Assembly: GCA_958295685.1 (NCBI GenBank) | Contig: OY282365.1 | Location: 434,001-498,000, forward strand | Direction: 5' to 3' | From: an uncultured Dehalococcoidia bacterium | Lineage (GTDB): Bacteria > Chloroflexota > Dehalococcoidia > Lucifugimonadales > CATQGZ01 | DNA length: 64,000 bases | Shown: piece by piece, positions 15,406 to 23,177 of the stretch | How positions within the stretch are numbered: the stretch's first letter is position 1 | How the letters are laid out: every line of letters starts with the position of its first letter | The notes under the pieces: generated by a model | Seen by the model: the letters and a program-made list of their open reading frames with translations, nothing else | Database searches by the model: none | What the model was told of the DNA's origin: nothing | Made by a program: the position numbers and the translations under genes

Positions 15406-17268
15406 CTAGCGCAGAACTCTGGCATCCCCCACGCGGCGGGTTATGCGCTGATGGTCGAGGTGGTCCATCAGGGCGAGGGCGTACTTCCTGCTCGTACCGA
15501 ACATGTCCCTGACGTCGGCGACGGTGACCTCTCCTCGCTCCTTGATACGCGCGGATATTCTATCAGCCATCTCAGCATACGCGGAGACGGCGAACACGAC
15601 GCCCCCGCCGGCCTTCACCACCTTGCCTTGGTCTACGAGCAGGTTCAACAGGTCCGGGTCGATGTCGGAGTCGGTCGGCGGGGAATATGGCGATGACTCC
15701 AGCAACTCGACGTAGGCCTGAGTCGCCTTGCGGTCGGCCTCGGTAAGCCCCGGCTCATGGCCCGGCGCTCGCACGAGAGTCCCCTCTTCGACCAGAACCC
15801 CCTCGCTCACAAGCCCCGGCATGACGTCGCTGAAGATCTGAGGAATCACGCCGAGCCTGCTCCGGATCTCCTCTTTGGGGGCGCCCGTCCGGAGCGGGAA
15901 GCGCCGGTGATAGCCGCCCAGGAAGTCGCGCGCTCTGGCTGCGACCTCGTCCCAGCCCGGACGGGTATACAGCCGCACGCCGGGTCCCAGTGGACGGCTG
16001 CCCAGCGCCACGACCAGACCCCCTTCGGCCATGGCGTCAAGCTCGGCCCTAGCCGCGGCAGGATCGAGGTTGGCCTTGTTCACCACAGACTCGAACACGG
16101 CGGGCTCCGACGATGCTATGGTCGCGAGGAGCATGTCCCTGACGGAACCCTCTTCCATAACCGTCAGGCGCTCGAGGGTGGGAGCGAACCCGCGGCGATG
16201 CCGTTTCGCGTGCGTCTCGACGACGCTGCCGCCTCCAAGAGTCGTCTGGTTTGACCTGATTACAAAGTAGTCGCCCCGGGCCGCCGAGACGGGCGAGCTG
16301 AGCTTGAGCTGGGCCCACACGGTGTCCCCTGGCTCGGCCCGGTCGGCATCGAGCAGCCGGAGCCTGCAGACGACCTCGCTGCTGCCGGTGTGAAGAGTGA
16401 CGTGGGTGTTGTGCCTGAGAGGGTAGGGGGCCCGGTCGAGCACGCGCAGGTGGACGTCGATGGCCGTAGTGGGGGCCAGCCAGCCGGGTATGGTCAGAAC
16501 CTCGCCCCGCGCTACGCTCTCGTGTGGGATGGCCGCGATGTTGACCGCCACCCTGCTGCCGGGCTCGGCCCGCTCCAAACTCTTGCGGTGAGTCTGCAGA
16601 CCCCTGATTCTGGTACTGCGGCCGGAGAGCGCCAGCTCGACTTCCTGCCCGACGTCGAGGTCGCCGTCGACGAGTGTGCCGGTGACCACCGTCCCGAAGC
16701 CGGACATCGCGAAGGAGCGGTCTATAGGCAGGCGCGGTCGCCCGAGATTCCGCTTGGGCTCCGCCTTCCTCAGGAGCGAGTCGATAGCCGAGACCAGATC
16801 GTCCATCCCCTCCCCGGTCAGAGAGGATACGGCCAGCACGGGTGAGCCCTCGAGAGCCGTTCCGTCCAGGAGGTCGTCGACGTCCGCGGTGACGAGCTCC
16901 AGCCAGTCGTCGTCAACGAGGTCTCTCTTCGTCACCGCGACGACTCCGAGGCTCACGCGCAGCATGTCCAGGATGGCCAGGTGCTCTCGAGTCTGGGGCA
17001 TCACCGCTTCGTCCGCCGCCACCACTAGGAGCGCCAGATCGATCCCTCCGACGCCCGCAAGCATGTTGTTCACGAACCGCTCGTGGCCTGGCACGTCGAC
17101 GATGCTGACCTCGTTGCCGTTCGGCAGCCGGAGCCAGGCGAAGCCGAGGTCTATGGTCATACCGCGCTCTTTTTCGGCCTTGAGGCGGTCCGGGTCGATT
17201 CCTGTAAGCGCCCGTACCAGTGCGGACTTGCCGTGGTCGACGTGTCCGGCGGTGCCGACTACAAACAC
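15406..17268 (-). CDS. selB: Selenocysteine-specific elongation factor SelB
   Basis: About 620 aa. The GTPase motifs are GTAGHVDHGKS (G1), DVPGHERFV (G3) and TKRD (G4), followed by beta-barrel domains and winged-helix repeats at the C-terminus (for example DVRDMFGTSRKYALALMDHLD), the SelB-specific part that binds the SECIS RNA hairpin. I chose the GTG at 17266-17268 (FVVGTAGH); the frame is open to 17310. It delivers Sec-tRNA to UGA codons. selA, selC and selD are not visible in this window, so the genome should carry them elsewhere. Confidence 0.93.
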   Translation of the reverse strand: MFVVGTAGHVDHGKSALVRALTGIDPDRLKAEKERGMTIDLGFAWLRLPNGNEVSIVDVPGHERFVNNMLAGVGGIDLALLVVAADEAVMPQTREHLAILDMLRVSLGVVAVTKRDLVDDDWLELVTADVDDLLDGTALEGSPVLAVSSLTGEGMDDLVSAIDSLLRKAEPKRNLGRPRLPIDRSFAMSGFGTVVTGTLVDGDLDVGQEVELALSGRSTRIRGLQTHRKSLERAEPGSRVAVNIAAIPHESVARGEVLTIPGWLAPTTAIDVHLRVLDRAPYPLRHNTHVTLHTGSSEVVCRLRLLDADRAEPGDTVWAQLKLSSPVSAARGDYFVIRSNQTTLGGGSVVETHAKRHRRGFAPTLERLTVMEEGSVRDMLLATIASSEPAVFESVVNKANLDPAAARAELDAMAEGGLVVALGSRPLGPGVRLYTRPGWDEVAARARDFLGGYHRRFPLRTGAPKEEIRSRLGVIPQIFSDVMPGLVSEGVLVEEGTLVRAPGHEPGLTEADRKATQAYVELLESSPYSPPTDSDIDPDLLNLLVDQGKVVKAGGGVVFAVSAYAEMADRISARIKERGEVTVADVRDMFGTSRKYALALMDHLDHQRITRRVGDARVLR

Positions 17269-17495
17269 GGTGGCGGCCCCACGTTCGGAAGGATGGCCTG
17301 AGAATAGCACAGGCAGGGCGAAAAAATCTGCGCCTGCGCTCTCGTTTGCAAACCGACCGGCGGGTAGCTGCGATGCAACTCTTGTGAGTGAGCCGTCGTG
17401 GGAGCCGATGGAACCTTTTCGATCCCTCAGTCGTCATAGCAGTACGGGCCAAAAAACGATGTTCCGTTGGAGACGAAGATACACCAGGAGGGGTC

Positions 17496-19304
17496 ATGAA
17501 CAGCTATATGACGGCGGTGACGTTGACCATAGCCTGCGTGCTCACGCTCGCAGCCTGCGGCGGCTCAAGCGGTGAAATCGTGGCCGATAAGTCAGTCGGA
17601 GAGGCGCCCATAGAGCAGACCGTACCCCGTGAAGTCGTCAAAGAGGCGCCCATAGAGCAGCCCGTAACCCGTGAAGTCGTCAAAGAGGTACCCGCAGAGG
17701 AGACCGTGCCCCGTGAGGTCGTCAAAGAGGTCACCGTGGAGAAGCAGGTCGTGGTCGAAAGGGAGGTGGAGGCTGCCAGTGAGATGATAGCGAGTGCGGC
17801 GCCAGCTCCGGCGGCCCAGGCCGCTCCGTATGCTACGGCGGCTCCGATGGCAGCGGCGGCCCCGCAAAGCGGGCCCCCGGCGGCCACGACGTTCCGGGAC
17901 TACCAGCGGTCGAGGTTCGTCTCGGCAGCCGAAGACAGCGTATCCACCTTCAGCCTCGATACCGACCGCACCTCGTACCATCTGGCCCTCAACTGGGCCA
18001 GATCGGGTTACGACGTGGAACCCGACTCCGTGAGGGCTGAGGAGTGGATCAACGCCTTCGACTACGGTTACGATCCGCCCCGGCGCAGCGACAGCTTCGC
18101 CATATCCACCGACGTCTTCAGACATCCGCTGGACGGTCGCAAGCACCTGGCGCGCATCGCCTTCCAGGCCCCGGAGATGCGTGACGACGCCCCTCTCAAC
18201 GTCACCCTGGTACTCGACTCGTCAGGGTCGATGCGCGAGGGCAACCGTGTCGACGTCGCGCGGGAGGCCGCCGAGAGCATCAGGCGGAGCCTGAGCAGCC
18301 GCGACCGCATAGCCGTCGTGCACTTCAGCTCCGACGTCATTGACGATCTGACGGTCGAGCACAGAGACCCTGACGACCCTGACGTGACGCGGTCGATCGG
18401 CCGGCTCGCGCCTCGCGCATCCACAAACGTCCAGGCGGGCCTGAACCTCGGCGTTCGGCTTGCCGATCAGGCTCGCTACCAGCGCCCGGAAGCCTACAAC
18501 TACGTCATCCTGATGTCGGACGGCGTGGCCAACGTGGACGCCACCGACCCGTTCGCCATACTGGAGTCGGTGGGCGGTGGGGACAGCCGCAACCCGCTGC
18601 GGCTCATCACGATCGGCGTGGGGATACAGAACTACAACGACTACCTGCTGGAGCAGCTGGCACAGCACGGCAACGGCTGGTACCGCTACCTCAGCACGAC
18701 CGATCAGGCCCGGGCGACGTTCGCCCGGGACAACTGGCTGGCTCTGTCCACACCCTTCGCGGACCAGACCCGCGCCCAGGTAACCTGGGACCCGGACGTG
18801 GTGACCGCATGGCGCTTGATCGGCTACGAGAACAGGGTCACGTCGGACGAATCCTTTGCTCAGGCCCGAAAGGAGTTCGCGGAGATACCGGCGGGAGCCG
18901 CCGCCACCGTCTTCTACGAACTGGAGCTGAGGTACGAGTCGTGGAGCGGGGCCGTGAGCCTGGGCGACGTCGAGGTGAGGTGGAGCACGCCCTCCACGGG
19001 CGAGTCGAACCGACAGCACGCCGCCATCCTGAGCAGGCCGGGCGCCGAATTCGATACCCTGGACGACGCCCTGCTCCGGCTGGGCGCCATAGTCGCCCTA
19101 TCGTCCGACCTGTACGGCAGCCTGCCGTACGTCGACTACGCCGACTCTCTCGTGCATCGGGACCTGGCCGCCCTGCTCGACGAGTTGCGGCCCTTGGAGA
19201 GGCACCTCGGTGACCTGGGCGCGTACCGAGACTTCGCGTTTCTGATGGAGCGCGTCACGCGCAGCTCCAGGGAGATGGCGCAGCCCTCCGGGTACAGTCG
19301 CTAG
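17496..19304 (+). CDS. VWA-domain lipoprotein (YfbK-like)
   Basis: A 602-aa secreted lipoprotein. The signal peptide ends in LTLAAC (lipobox). A low-complexity region follows with four imperfect repeats of the type PREVVKE-PIEQ (about residues 30-85), then an Ala/Pro-rich linker. The YfbK-type N-terminal domain (VSTFSLDTDRTSYHLALNW) precedes a von Willebrand A domain with the MIDAS motif DSSGSM and ILMSDGVAN. It probably binds proteins or cell-wall material outside the membrane. The ATG at 17496 follows AGGAGGGG. The gene ends just before a perfect bidirectional hairpin. Confidence 0.85.
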   Translation: MNSYMTAVTLTIACVLTLAACGGSSGEIVADKSVGEAPIEQTVPREVVKEAPIEQPVTREVVKEVPAEETVPREVVKEVTVEKQVVVEREVEAASEMIASAAPAPAAQAAPYATAAPMAAAAPQSGPPAATTFRDYQRSRFVSAAEDSVSTFSLDTDRTSYHLALNWARSGYDVEPDSVRAEEWINAFDYGYDPPRRSDSFAISTDVFRHPLDGRKHLARIAFQAPEMRDDAPLNVTLVLDSSGSMREGNRVDVAREAAESIRRSLSSRDRIAVVHFSSDVIDDLTVEHRDPDDPDVTRSIGRLAPRASTNVQAGLNLGVRLADQARYQRPEAYNYVILMSDGVANVDATDPFAILESVGGGDSRNPLRLITIGVGIQNYNDYLLEQLAQHGNGWYRYLSTTDQARATFARDNWLALSTPFADQTRAQVTWDPDVVTAWRLIGYENRVTSDESFAQARKEFAEIPAGAAATVFYELELRYESWSGAVSLGDVEVRWSTPSTGESNRQHAAILSRPGAEFDTLDDALLRLGAIVALSSDLYGSLPYVDYADSLVHRDLAALLDELRPLERHLGDLGAYRDFAFLMERVTRSSREMAQPSGYSR

Positions 19305-19312
19305 ACCCCAGA

Positions 19313-19353
19313 AGCCCCATTCCCTGATGTTCCACGCATCAGGGAATGGGGCT
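19313..19353. terminator. Bidirectional transcription terminator hairpin
   Basis: A perfect 17-bp stem: AGCCCCATTCCCTGATG (19313-19329), a 7-nt loop, and its complement (19337-19353). It lies between two convergent genes, a few bases from each stop codon, so it can end transcripts from both sides. The flanking T-runs are short. Confidence 0.85.
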
Positions 19354-19356
19354 TCC

Positions 19357-19791
19357 TTACGGCTCTCGCCTCGAAGGCAGCGCGACCAGCGCGCTGCCGG
19401 GTGTCGTGGTCTCCCGCCGGGCGTTGACGAGCCTCAACTCGCACTCGACCAGGTTCTCGCCGCCGCGGACGTACTTCCTCGTAACCGTCCCCTCTGCGTA
19501 GACGGGTGAACCGGGAGTGTCCATACCCCGGTATTGGACGCTTAGCCTCTTTAGCGTGCCTGCCTCACCCATCCAATCGGTCACAAGCTGCGCCAGGAAC
19601 GAATTCTTCAGAGGGCCGTGCACGATGACGTCGTGGACGCCGCTGTCGCGGGCGAACTGCCTGTCGTAGTGAAGCTCGTAGTAGTCATACGTGGCGCAGG
19701 CGAACATGACCAGCTGCCGCGTCGTCGGCGTCTTCACCAGCGTGGGGAGTCTCGTTCCCTCGCCGACGTCCTCGAAGTACAGCTGAGCCAT
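19357..19791 (-). CDS. MaoC-like hydratase, second subunit
   Basis: A 144-aa hot-dog fold protein. The motif ATYDYYELHYDRQFARDSGVHDVIVHGPL corresponds to the hydratase 2 motif, with the conserved D/H pair as the expected catalytic residues. It pairs with the upstream 156-aa hydratase half, 4 bp away. Two-subunit MaoC enzymes hydrate enoyl-CoA or mesaconyl-CoA-type thioesters. The enoyl-CoA hydratase gene just upstream indicates an acyl-CoA catabolic operon. The substrate is unknown. Confidence 0.85.
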   Translation of the reverse strand: MAQLYFEDVGEGTRLPTLVKTPTTRQLVMFACATYDYYELHYDRQFARDSGVHDVIVHGPLKNSFLAQLVTDWMGEAGTLKRLSVQYRGMDTPGSPVYAEGTVTRKYVRGGENLVECELRLVNARRETTTPGSALVALPSRREP

Positions 19792-19795
19792 TCCC

Positions 19796-20266
19796 TCAGC
19801 CGTTCCGGGTCGGTCGGTCGCTCTCCGTGGGGTCGTAGAAGATCCCGGTGCTTCGCCTGCGGGCGGCCAGATCTCCGAACTGGTTCACGTACTCGATGTC
19901 CCTCTCGATGAAGATCATCCTGCCCACCCGGCCCTCCTTCTCGAAAACGGCCGAGATGGATGCGGTCACGGTGATGCTGTCCCCCGGCCTCACCGGCTGG
20001 AAGTACTCCCACTCGCTGCCGCCGTCGAGACCGATGCCGGGAGGATACTCGAAATCCACCGGCGCCGCGCCGTAGGCGTGCAGGAAGGTGGGAGGAGCTA
20101 TGATCCCCCCGTATCGCCCGCGGCGCGCGGCCGCTTCGTCGGAATAGAGAGGGTTCGGGTCCCCGATCGCCCTGGCGAACCTGATGATCTCGCCCCTCTC
20201 CACCTCCCAGACGACCGGCTCGGACCGCGTCCCTATCGCGGCCTTCATCTCCGGAGTAATGGGCAT
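19796..20266 (-). CDS. MaoC N-terminal-type hydratase, first subunit (FAS1-like dehydratase)
   Basis: A 156-aa hot-dog protein. ERGEIIRFARAIGDPNPLYSDEAAA followed by GGIIAPPTFLHAYG is the MaoC N-terminal domain signature (PF13452). In this domain the catalytic residues are usually partly lost and the subunit completes the dimer. It is separated from its partner by 4 bp and from the enoyl-CoA hydratase gene upstream by 5 bp, so all three are likely cotranscribed. Cytoplasmic. Confidence 0.85.
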   Translation of the reverse strand: MPITPEMKAAIGTRSEPVVWEVERGEIIRFARAIGDPNPLYSDEAAARRGRYGGIIAPPTFLHAYGAAPVDFEYPPGIGLDGGSEWEYFQPVRPGDSITVTASISAVFEKEGRVGRMIFIERDIEYVNQFGDLAARRRSTGIFYDPTESDRPTRNG

Positions 20267-20271
20267 TCAGC

Positions 20272-21039
20272 CTACCTCCCCTCGAACGTGGGCGCCCTCT
20301 TGTCTACGAACGCGCGGATCGCCTCCAGGCCGTCCCGCGAATATGCCAGCCTCTTCTGGATAGACGAGCCGAACTCGGCGAGCTCCTGAGGCATCGGAGA
20401 CGCGGCGCGGCGCAGCAGCGACTTGGCGGCGGGGAGAAGGGCGGGAGGCAGGCTCGCCATACCCTCCGCGATCTCCAGAGCGGTGTCCAGCACCCGGCCC
20501 GGTGGGACTACGCGGTTGACGATGCCCATCTCCAGCGCGCGCCGGGCGGGGATGTCCAGTCCGTATACGATCTCCGCGGCGGCGGACGGCGTGAGATGAA
20601 GCGTCCGCAGATACTCCCAGCCCACAGGGTAGCCCAGCCTGGCCTGCCCCATGCGCATCTTCGCGTCATCGGCCATGACCACCATCTCGCAGGTCTCCAG
20701 CGCGAGGTTCATGCCGCCGCCCACTGCCCATCCGTTCACCGCTCCGATGAGAGGCTTGGGCAGGTCGTCCGGATGGAAGACGTCCCCGAATCTCGGATCG
20801 ACCCGCGGGTCGAAGAAGCCCTCCCCCTTGGAGGCTGCCTCCTTCAGATCCAGCCCGGCGCAGAAGAACCGGCCCACGCCCGTCACGACGCCCACACGGG
20901 CCTCCGGGTCGTCACGCAGCCTCGCGTGCGCCTCGACGAGGCCCGTGACCAGCTCGTGGCCGAGGGCGTTGCCTCTCTCCGGCCGGTTCATAGTGATGAC
21001 CGCGATCGGCCCGCGCATCTCGTAATCGACGAACGGCAT
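20272..21039 (-). CDS. Enoyl-CoA hydratase/isomerase (crotonase family)
   Basis: A 255-aa crotonase-fold protein. The first oxyanion-hole segment is VGRFFCAGLDLKE and the second GAVNGWAVGGGMNLALE; RLGYPVGWEYLRTL follows, where family members place catalytic acids. The trimer-forming C-terminal helix (AIRAFVDKRAPTFEGR) is present. It is the first gene of the three-gene acyl-CoA operon on the minus strand. A catalytic Glu pair as in rat mitochondrial hydratase is not clearly present, so the activity could be an isomerase or lyase. Confidence 0.88.
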   Translation of the reverse strand: MPFVDYEMRGPIAVITMNRPERGNALGHELVTGLVEAHARLRDDPEARVGVVTGVGRFFCAGLDLKEAASKGEGFFDPRVDPRFGDVFHPDDLPKPLIGAVNGWAVGGGMNLALETCEMVVMADDAKMRMGQARLGYPVGWEYLRTLHLTPSAAAEIVYGLDIPARRALEMGIVNRVVPPGRVLDTALEIAEGMASLPPALLPAAKSLLRRAASPMPQELAEFGSSIQKRLAYSRDGLEAIRAFVDKRAPTFEGR

Positions 21040-21112
21040 AGGCTCCTCCCAAATCGGTCCGAGCGCATTAAACCTACTCGGCAGGCAGACCGCAAGATGT
21101 TACTCGTTCAGA

Positions 21113-21266
21113 TCTGAGGAGCCCTCTCCATTCCCCACTGACCACTGACCACTCGCCACTGACCACTGTTCCCCCCCTCTGGCAAGGGGTCTGAGGAGCC
21201 CTCTCCATTCCCCACTGACCACTGACCACTCGCCACTGACCACTGTCCCCCCCTCTGGCCGGGGGT
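21113..21266. repeat. 77-bp tandem duplication rich in CCACTGA units
   Basis: The 334-bp gap 21040-21373 holds no gene. It contains two tandem copies of a 77-bp unit (21113-21189 and 21190-21266), each with several CCACTGACCACTGACCACT-like runs and a CCCCCCTCTGGC stretch. It is followed by GGGGGCTTGCCCCC, a short inverted repeat also seen at 22.3 and 30.1 kb. Just left of it, GTTACTCGTTCAGATCT resembles the MITE end sequence. Confidence 0.7.
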
Positions 21267-21373
21267 CTGGGGGCTTGCCCCCAGTTTCCAATGGCCACAC
21301 CGCATCGAGGGGATTTGATACACTTGCGCCACGAAACGGTACTTGAGCAAAAGAGGCAAAGAGGAGGTTCCCA

Positions 21374-22021
21374 TTGACGACAAACGCGCAGCCTGAAGCC
21401 TTCCATAAGCGGCTGGGAGGCCGAGTGGTCAAGGTACTCGCACGAGGAGCTATTCTCCTTCTGCCGCTGATAGTCACATTCTGGTTGATCCAGTTTGCTT
21501 TTAGGACCATGGATCGCCTGCTCCAGCCCCTCATCTCGACAACCCTCGGCAGGGAGATACCGGGACTGAGCTTCGGCATCATCATCCTGGCGCTGTTTGT
21601 GGTCGGCGTCCTGAGCTCCAGTGTGATATTCAAAACACTCGGCTATCTCATAGAGCGGGGCATATCCGCCGTGCCGGGCATAGGCTCCATCTACGGCACC
21701 ACGAAAAAACTCATCCCCGGCTCACAGCCGACCGATGCCCCAACCGGTTTCGATACGGTGGTTCGAGTGGAGTACCCGCGCCTCGGAGCATGGGCAGTGG
21801 GCTTCTTGATGAGCATCGTCGACGACGGACAAGGGACGCAGTACGGCGTAGTCTACATGCCTTCGACCCCCATGCCTCAATCCGGCTGGCTGGTGCAAGT
21901 CCCCATGAGTGAGATCGAGACACTTAACTGGTCGTCGGCTGAGGCGATGCAGTACATAGTGTCTGCCGGAATCAACTCCCCAAGTTCGATTGAGGCGAAA
22001 ATGCTGGAGTCCGCTACCTGA
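21374..22021 (+). CDS. DUF502 membrane protein
   Basis: A 215-aa protein with two hydrophobic helices (ILLLPLIVTFWLIQFAF near 25-45 and FGIIILALFVVGVLSS near 70-88), then PGIGSIYGTTKKL and a soluble C-terminal domain. This is the DUF502 layout (PF04367). The role is unknown; it is an inner-membrane protein. The TTG start at 21374 is preceded by GAGGAGG at a good distance. The 197 bp after the gene show no coding signal I can support. Confidence 0.85.
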   Translation: MTTNAQPEAFHKRLGGRVVKVLARGAILLLPLIVTFWLIQFAFRTMDRLLQPLISTTLGREIPGLSFGIIILALFVVGVLSSSVIFKTLGYLIERGISAVPGIGSIYGTTKKLIPGSQPTDAPTGFDTVVRVEYPRLGAWAVGFLMSIVDDGQGTQYGVVYMPSTPMPQSGWLVQVPMSEIETLNWSSAEAMQYIVSAGINSPSSIEAKMLESAT

Positions 22022-22218
22022 GCGCGGGCCCGACGAAATCGGTCGAAGCCCTCCAAACTCCGACTTCAGAGTCCGCTGCGGGAAGGCGTCGTGGTAGCCG
22101 CATGAGCCTCCGGGCCTCTCCTGCCGCGGCCATCGTCGGAGGTGCGGGCCGATGTTTGCGACGAACCCTGGCGCGGGCCCGACCGCCGACAGACGCCGCA
22201 AGCTCGACTCCTCCGGCG

Positions 22219-22455
22219 GTAACAGTTCAGAGTTCGTGAGATCCGAAGGGGGAGTCCAGAGGGGTTCTCCCCTCTGGCAGGGGTCTGGGCCAGGCGTCCG
22301 AGACCCCCAGGCTACCGGCTGGAGGTTCTCCCCTCTGGCAGGGGGTCTGGGGGCTTTGCCCCCAGTTTCCAAATGGGCGGGTGGGTGGGGAAACCAGCCG
22401 TCTGCTTTATCAGGACTGCGCTGATCGAAAGACTTCATCAACTCTGAACAGTTAC
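22219..22455. mobile_element. IS66-like MITE with 16-bp inverted ends and 8-bp target duplication
   Basis: The ends are GTAACAGTTCAGAGTT (22219-22234) and AACTCTGAACAGTTAC (22440-22455), inverted repeats with a single mismatch. The direct duplication CTCCGGCG flanks it (22211-22218 and 22456-22463). The 237-bp interior has no gene; it holds two TTCTCCCCTCTGGCAGG segments and the hairpin GGGGGCTTTGCCCCC. GTAA ends with 8-bp duplications fit the IS66 family. The same ends bound the element upstream of cas9. Confidence 0.85.
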
Positions 22456-22592
22456 CTCCGGCGCGTCGCCGTCGGCGCCTCGTCGACGCTGACGTACACG
22501 GCTTCCGGCGAGCGCTGAGAATACCCGTCAGTAGAGAATCGCGTGCAGGGGGACTCGGTTCCAGACCGGCGGCTCCCTCTCGCTGCCGCCAG

Positions 22593-22792
22593 CCGCCCCA
22601 ACGTGTAGGGGCACTCGTGAATCGCCCGCGCCTCCTATCCTGCTAATCCTCCAATCCTGAGAATCCTGATTCAGACAATCTCCCCTCCCCCGTGACATCG
22701 CCAACCGCCCCAACGTGTAGGGGCACTCGTGAATCGCCCGCGCCTCCTATCCTGCTAATCCTCCAATCCTGAGAATCCTGATTCAGACAATC
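22593..22792. repeat. Two identical 88-bp direct repeats
   Basis: Copies at 22593-22680 and 22705-22792 look identical. Each starts CCGCCCCAACGTGTAGGGG and ends CCTGATTCAGACAATC. The second abuts the E2 promoter. A diverged inverted copy (35404-35484) sits in the same relative place beside the E3 promoter, so this block travels with the E2/E3 elements. The stretch 22464-22592 shows nothing else I can support. Confidence 0.85.
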
Positions 22793-22793
22793 C

Positions 22794-22822
22794 TTGACAC
22801 CACCGAACCGCTGTGCTAGAGT
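22794..22822 (+). promoter_or_regulatory. Sigma70-type promoter of E2
   Basis: TTGACA (22794-22799), 17-bp spacer, TAGAGT (22817-22822), then six bases and ATG at 22829. The spacing to the ATG suggests a leaderless transcript. Confidence 0.7.
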
Positions 22823-23028
22823 TTCCCCATGACACAGCCGCCTCTCTCCACAAACCCGCCCGCAGGACTCCTGAAGCGCCTGTCGCAAAGTGTCGCATAA
22901 GTGTCGCAAAGTGTCGCATAAGTGTCGCATAAGCGTCGCATAAGCGTCGCATAAGTGTCGCAAAGTGTCGGGTAAAATCGCACCTCCCAGCTACGAAATG
23001 CCCTCAAATCCGACACTTTCGGCAAAAA
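22794..23028 (+). repeat. Promoter-array element E2 (GTGTCGC subtype)
   Basis: Plus-strand order: promoter; ATG at the predicted +1 (22829) opening a 23-codon frame that ends at 22900; nine units of 10-11 bp (TGTCGCATAAG or TGTCGCAAAG, 22881-22973); CAGCTACGAAATG; an inverted unit CCGACAC; and TTTCGGCAAAAA. It points at the radical SAM gene starting at 23178. Plan and end sequences match E1, E3 and E4, while the unit sequence matches E3. Confidence 0.8.
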
Positions 23029-23177
23029 TTCCCGGATCCGCCGTTCCCCAGAGGCCGCCGGCGCTGGGACCGGAGCGTAGCCCCAACGAGGTGAGGATTT
23101 GGCTGAGTCCGCGCCCTTGACAAGGAACTGTAGTTCTGTCTATACTGGAACGACTGTTCTTTCAGAGGTCGTCCAAC

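Noticed and set aside
22464..22592. Possible remnant gene (YSQRSPEAVYVSVDE on the minus strand)
   Set aside because: Too short, no recognisable family, and broken by the neighbouring MITE; not enough to call a pseudogene.
22643..22963. Minus-strand frames through E2 coding for CDTYATLMRH-type repeats
   Set aside because: The peptide repeat is a by-product of the 11-bp DNA period read in three frames; similar frames arise in E3.
22881..22973. CRISPR-like reading of the short TGTCGCATAAG units
   Set aside because: Units are only 10-11 bp with no spacers between them, so this is a tandem, helically phased array.
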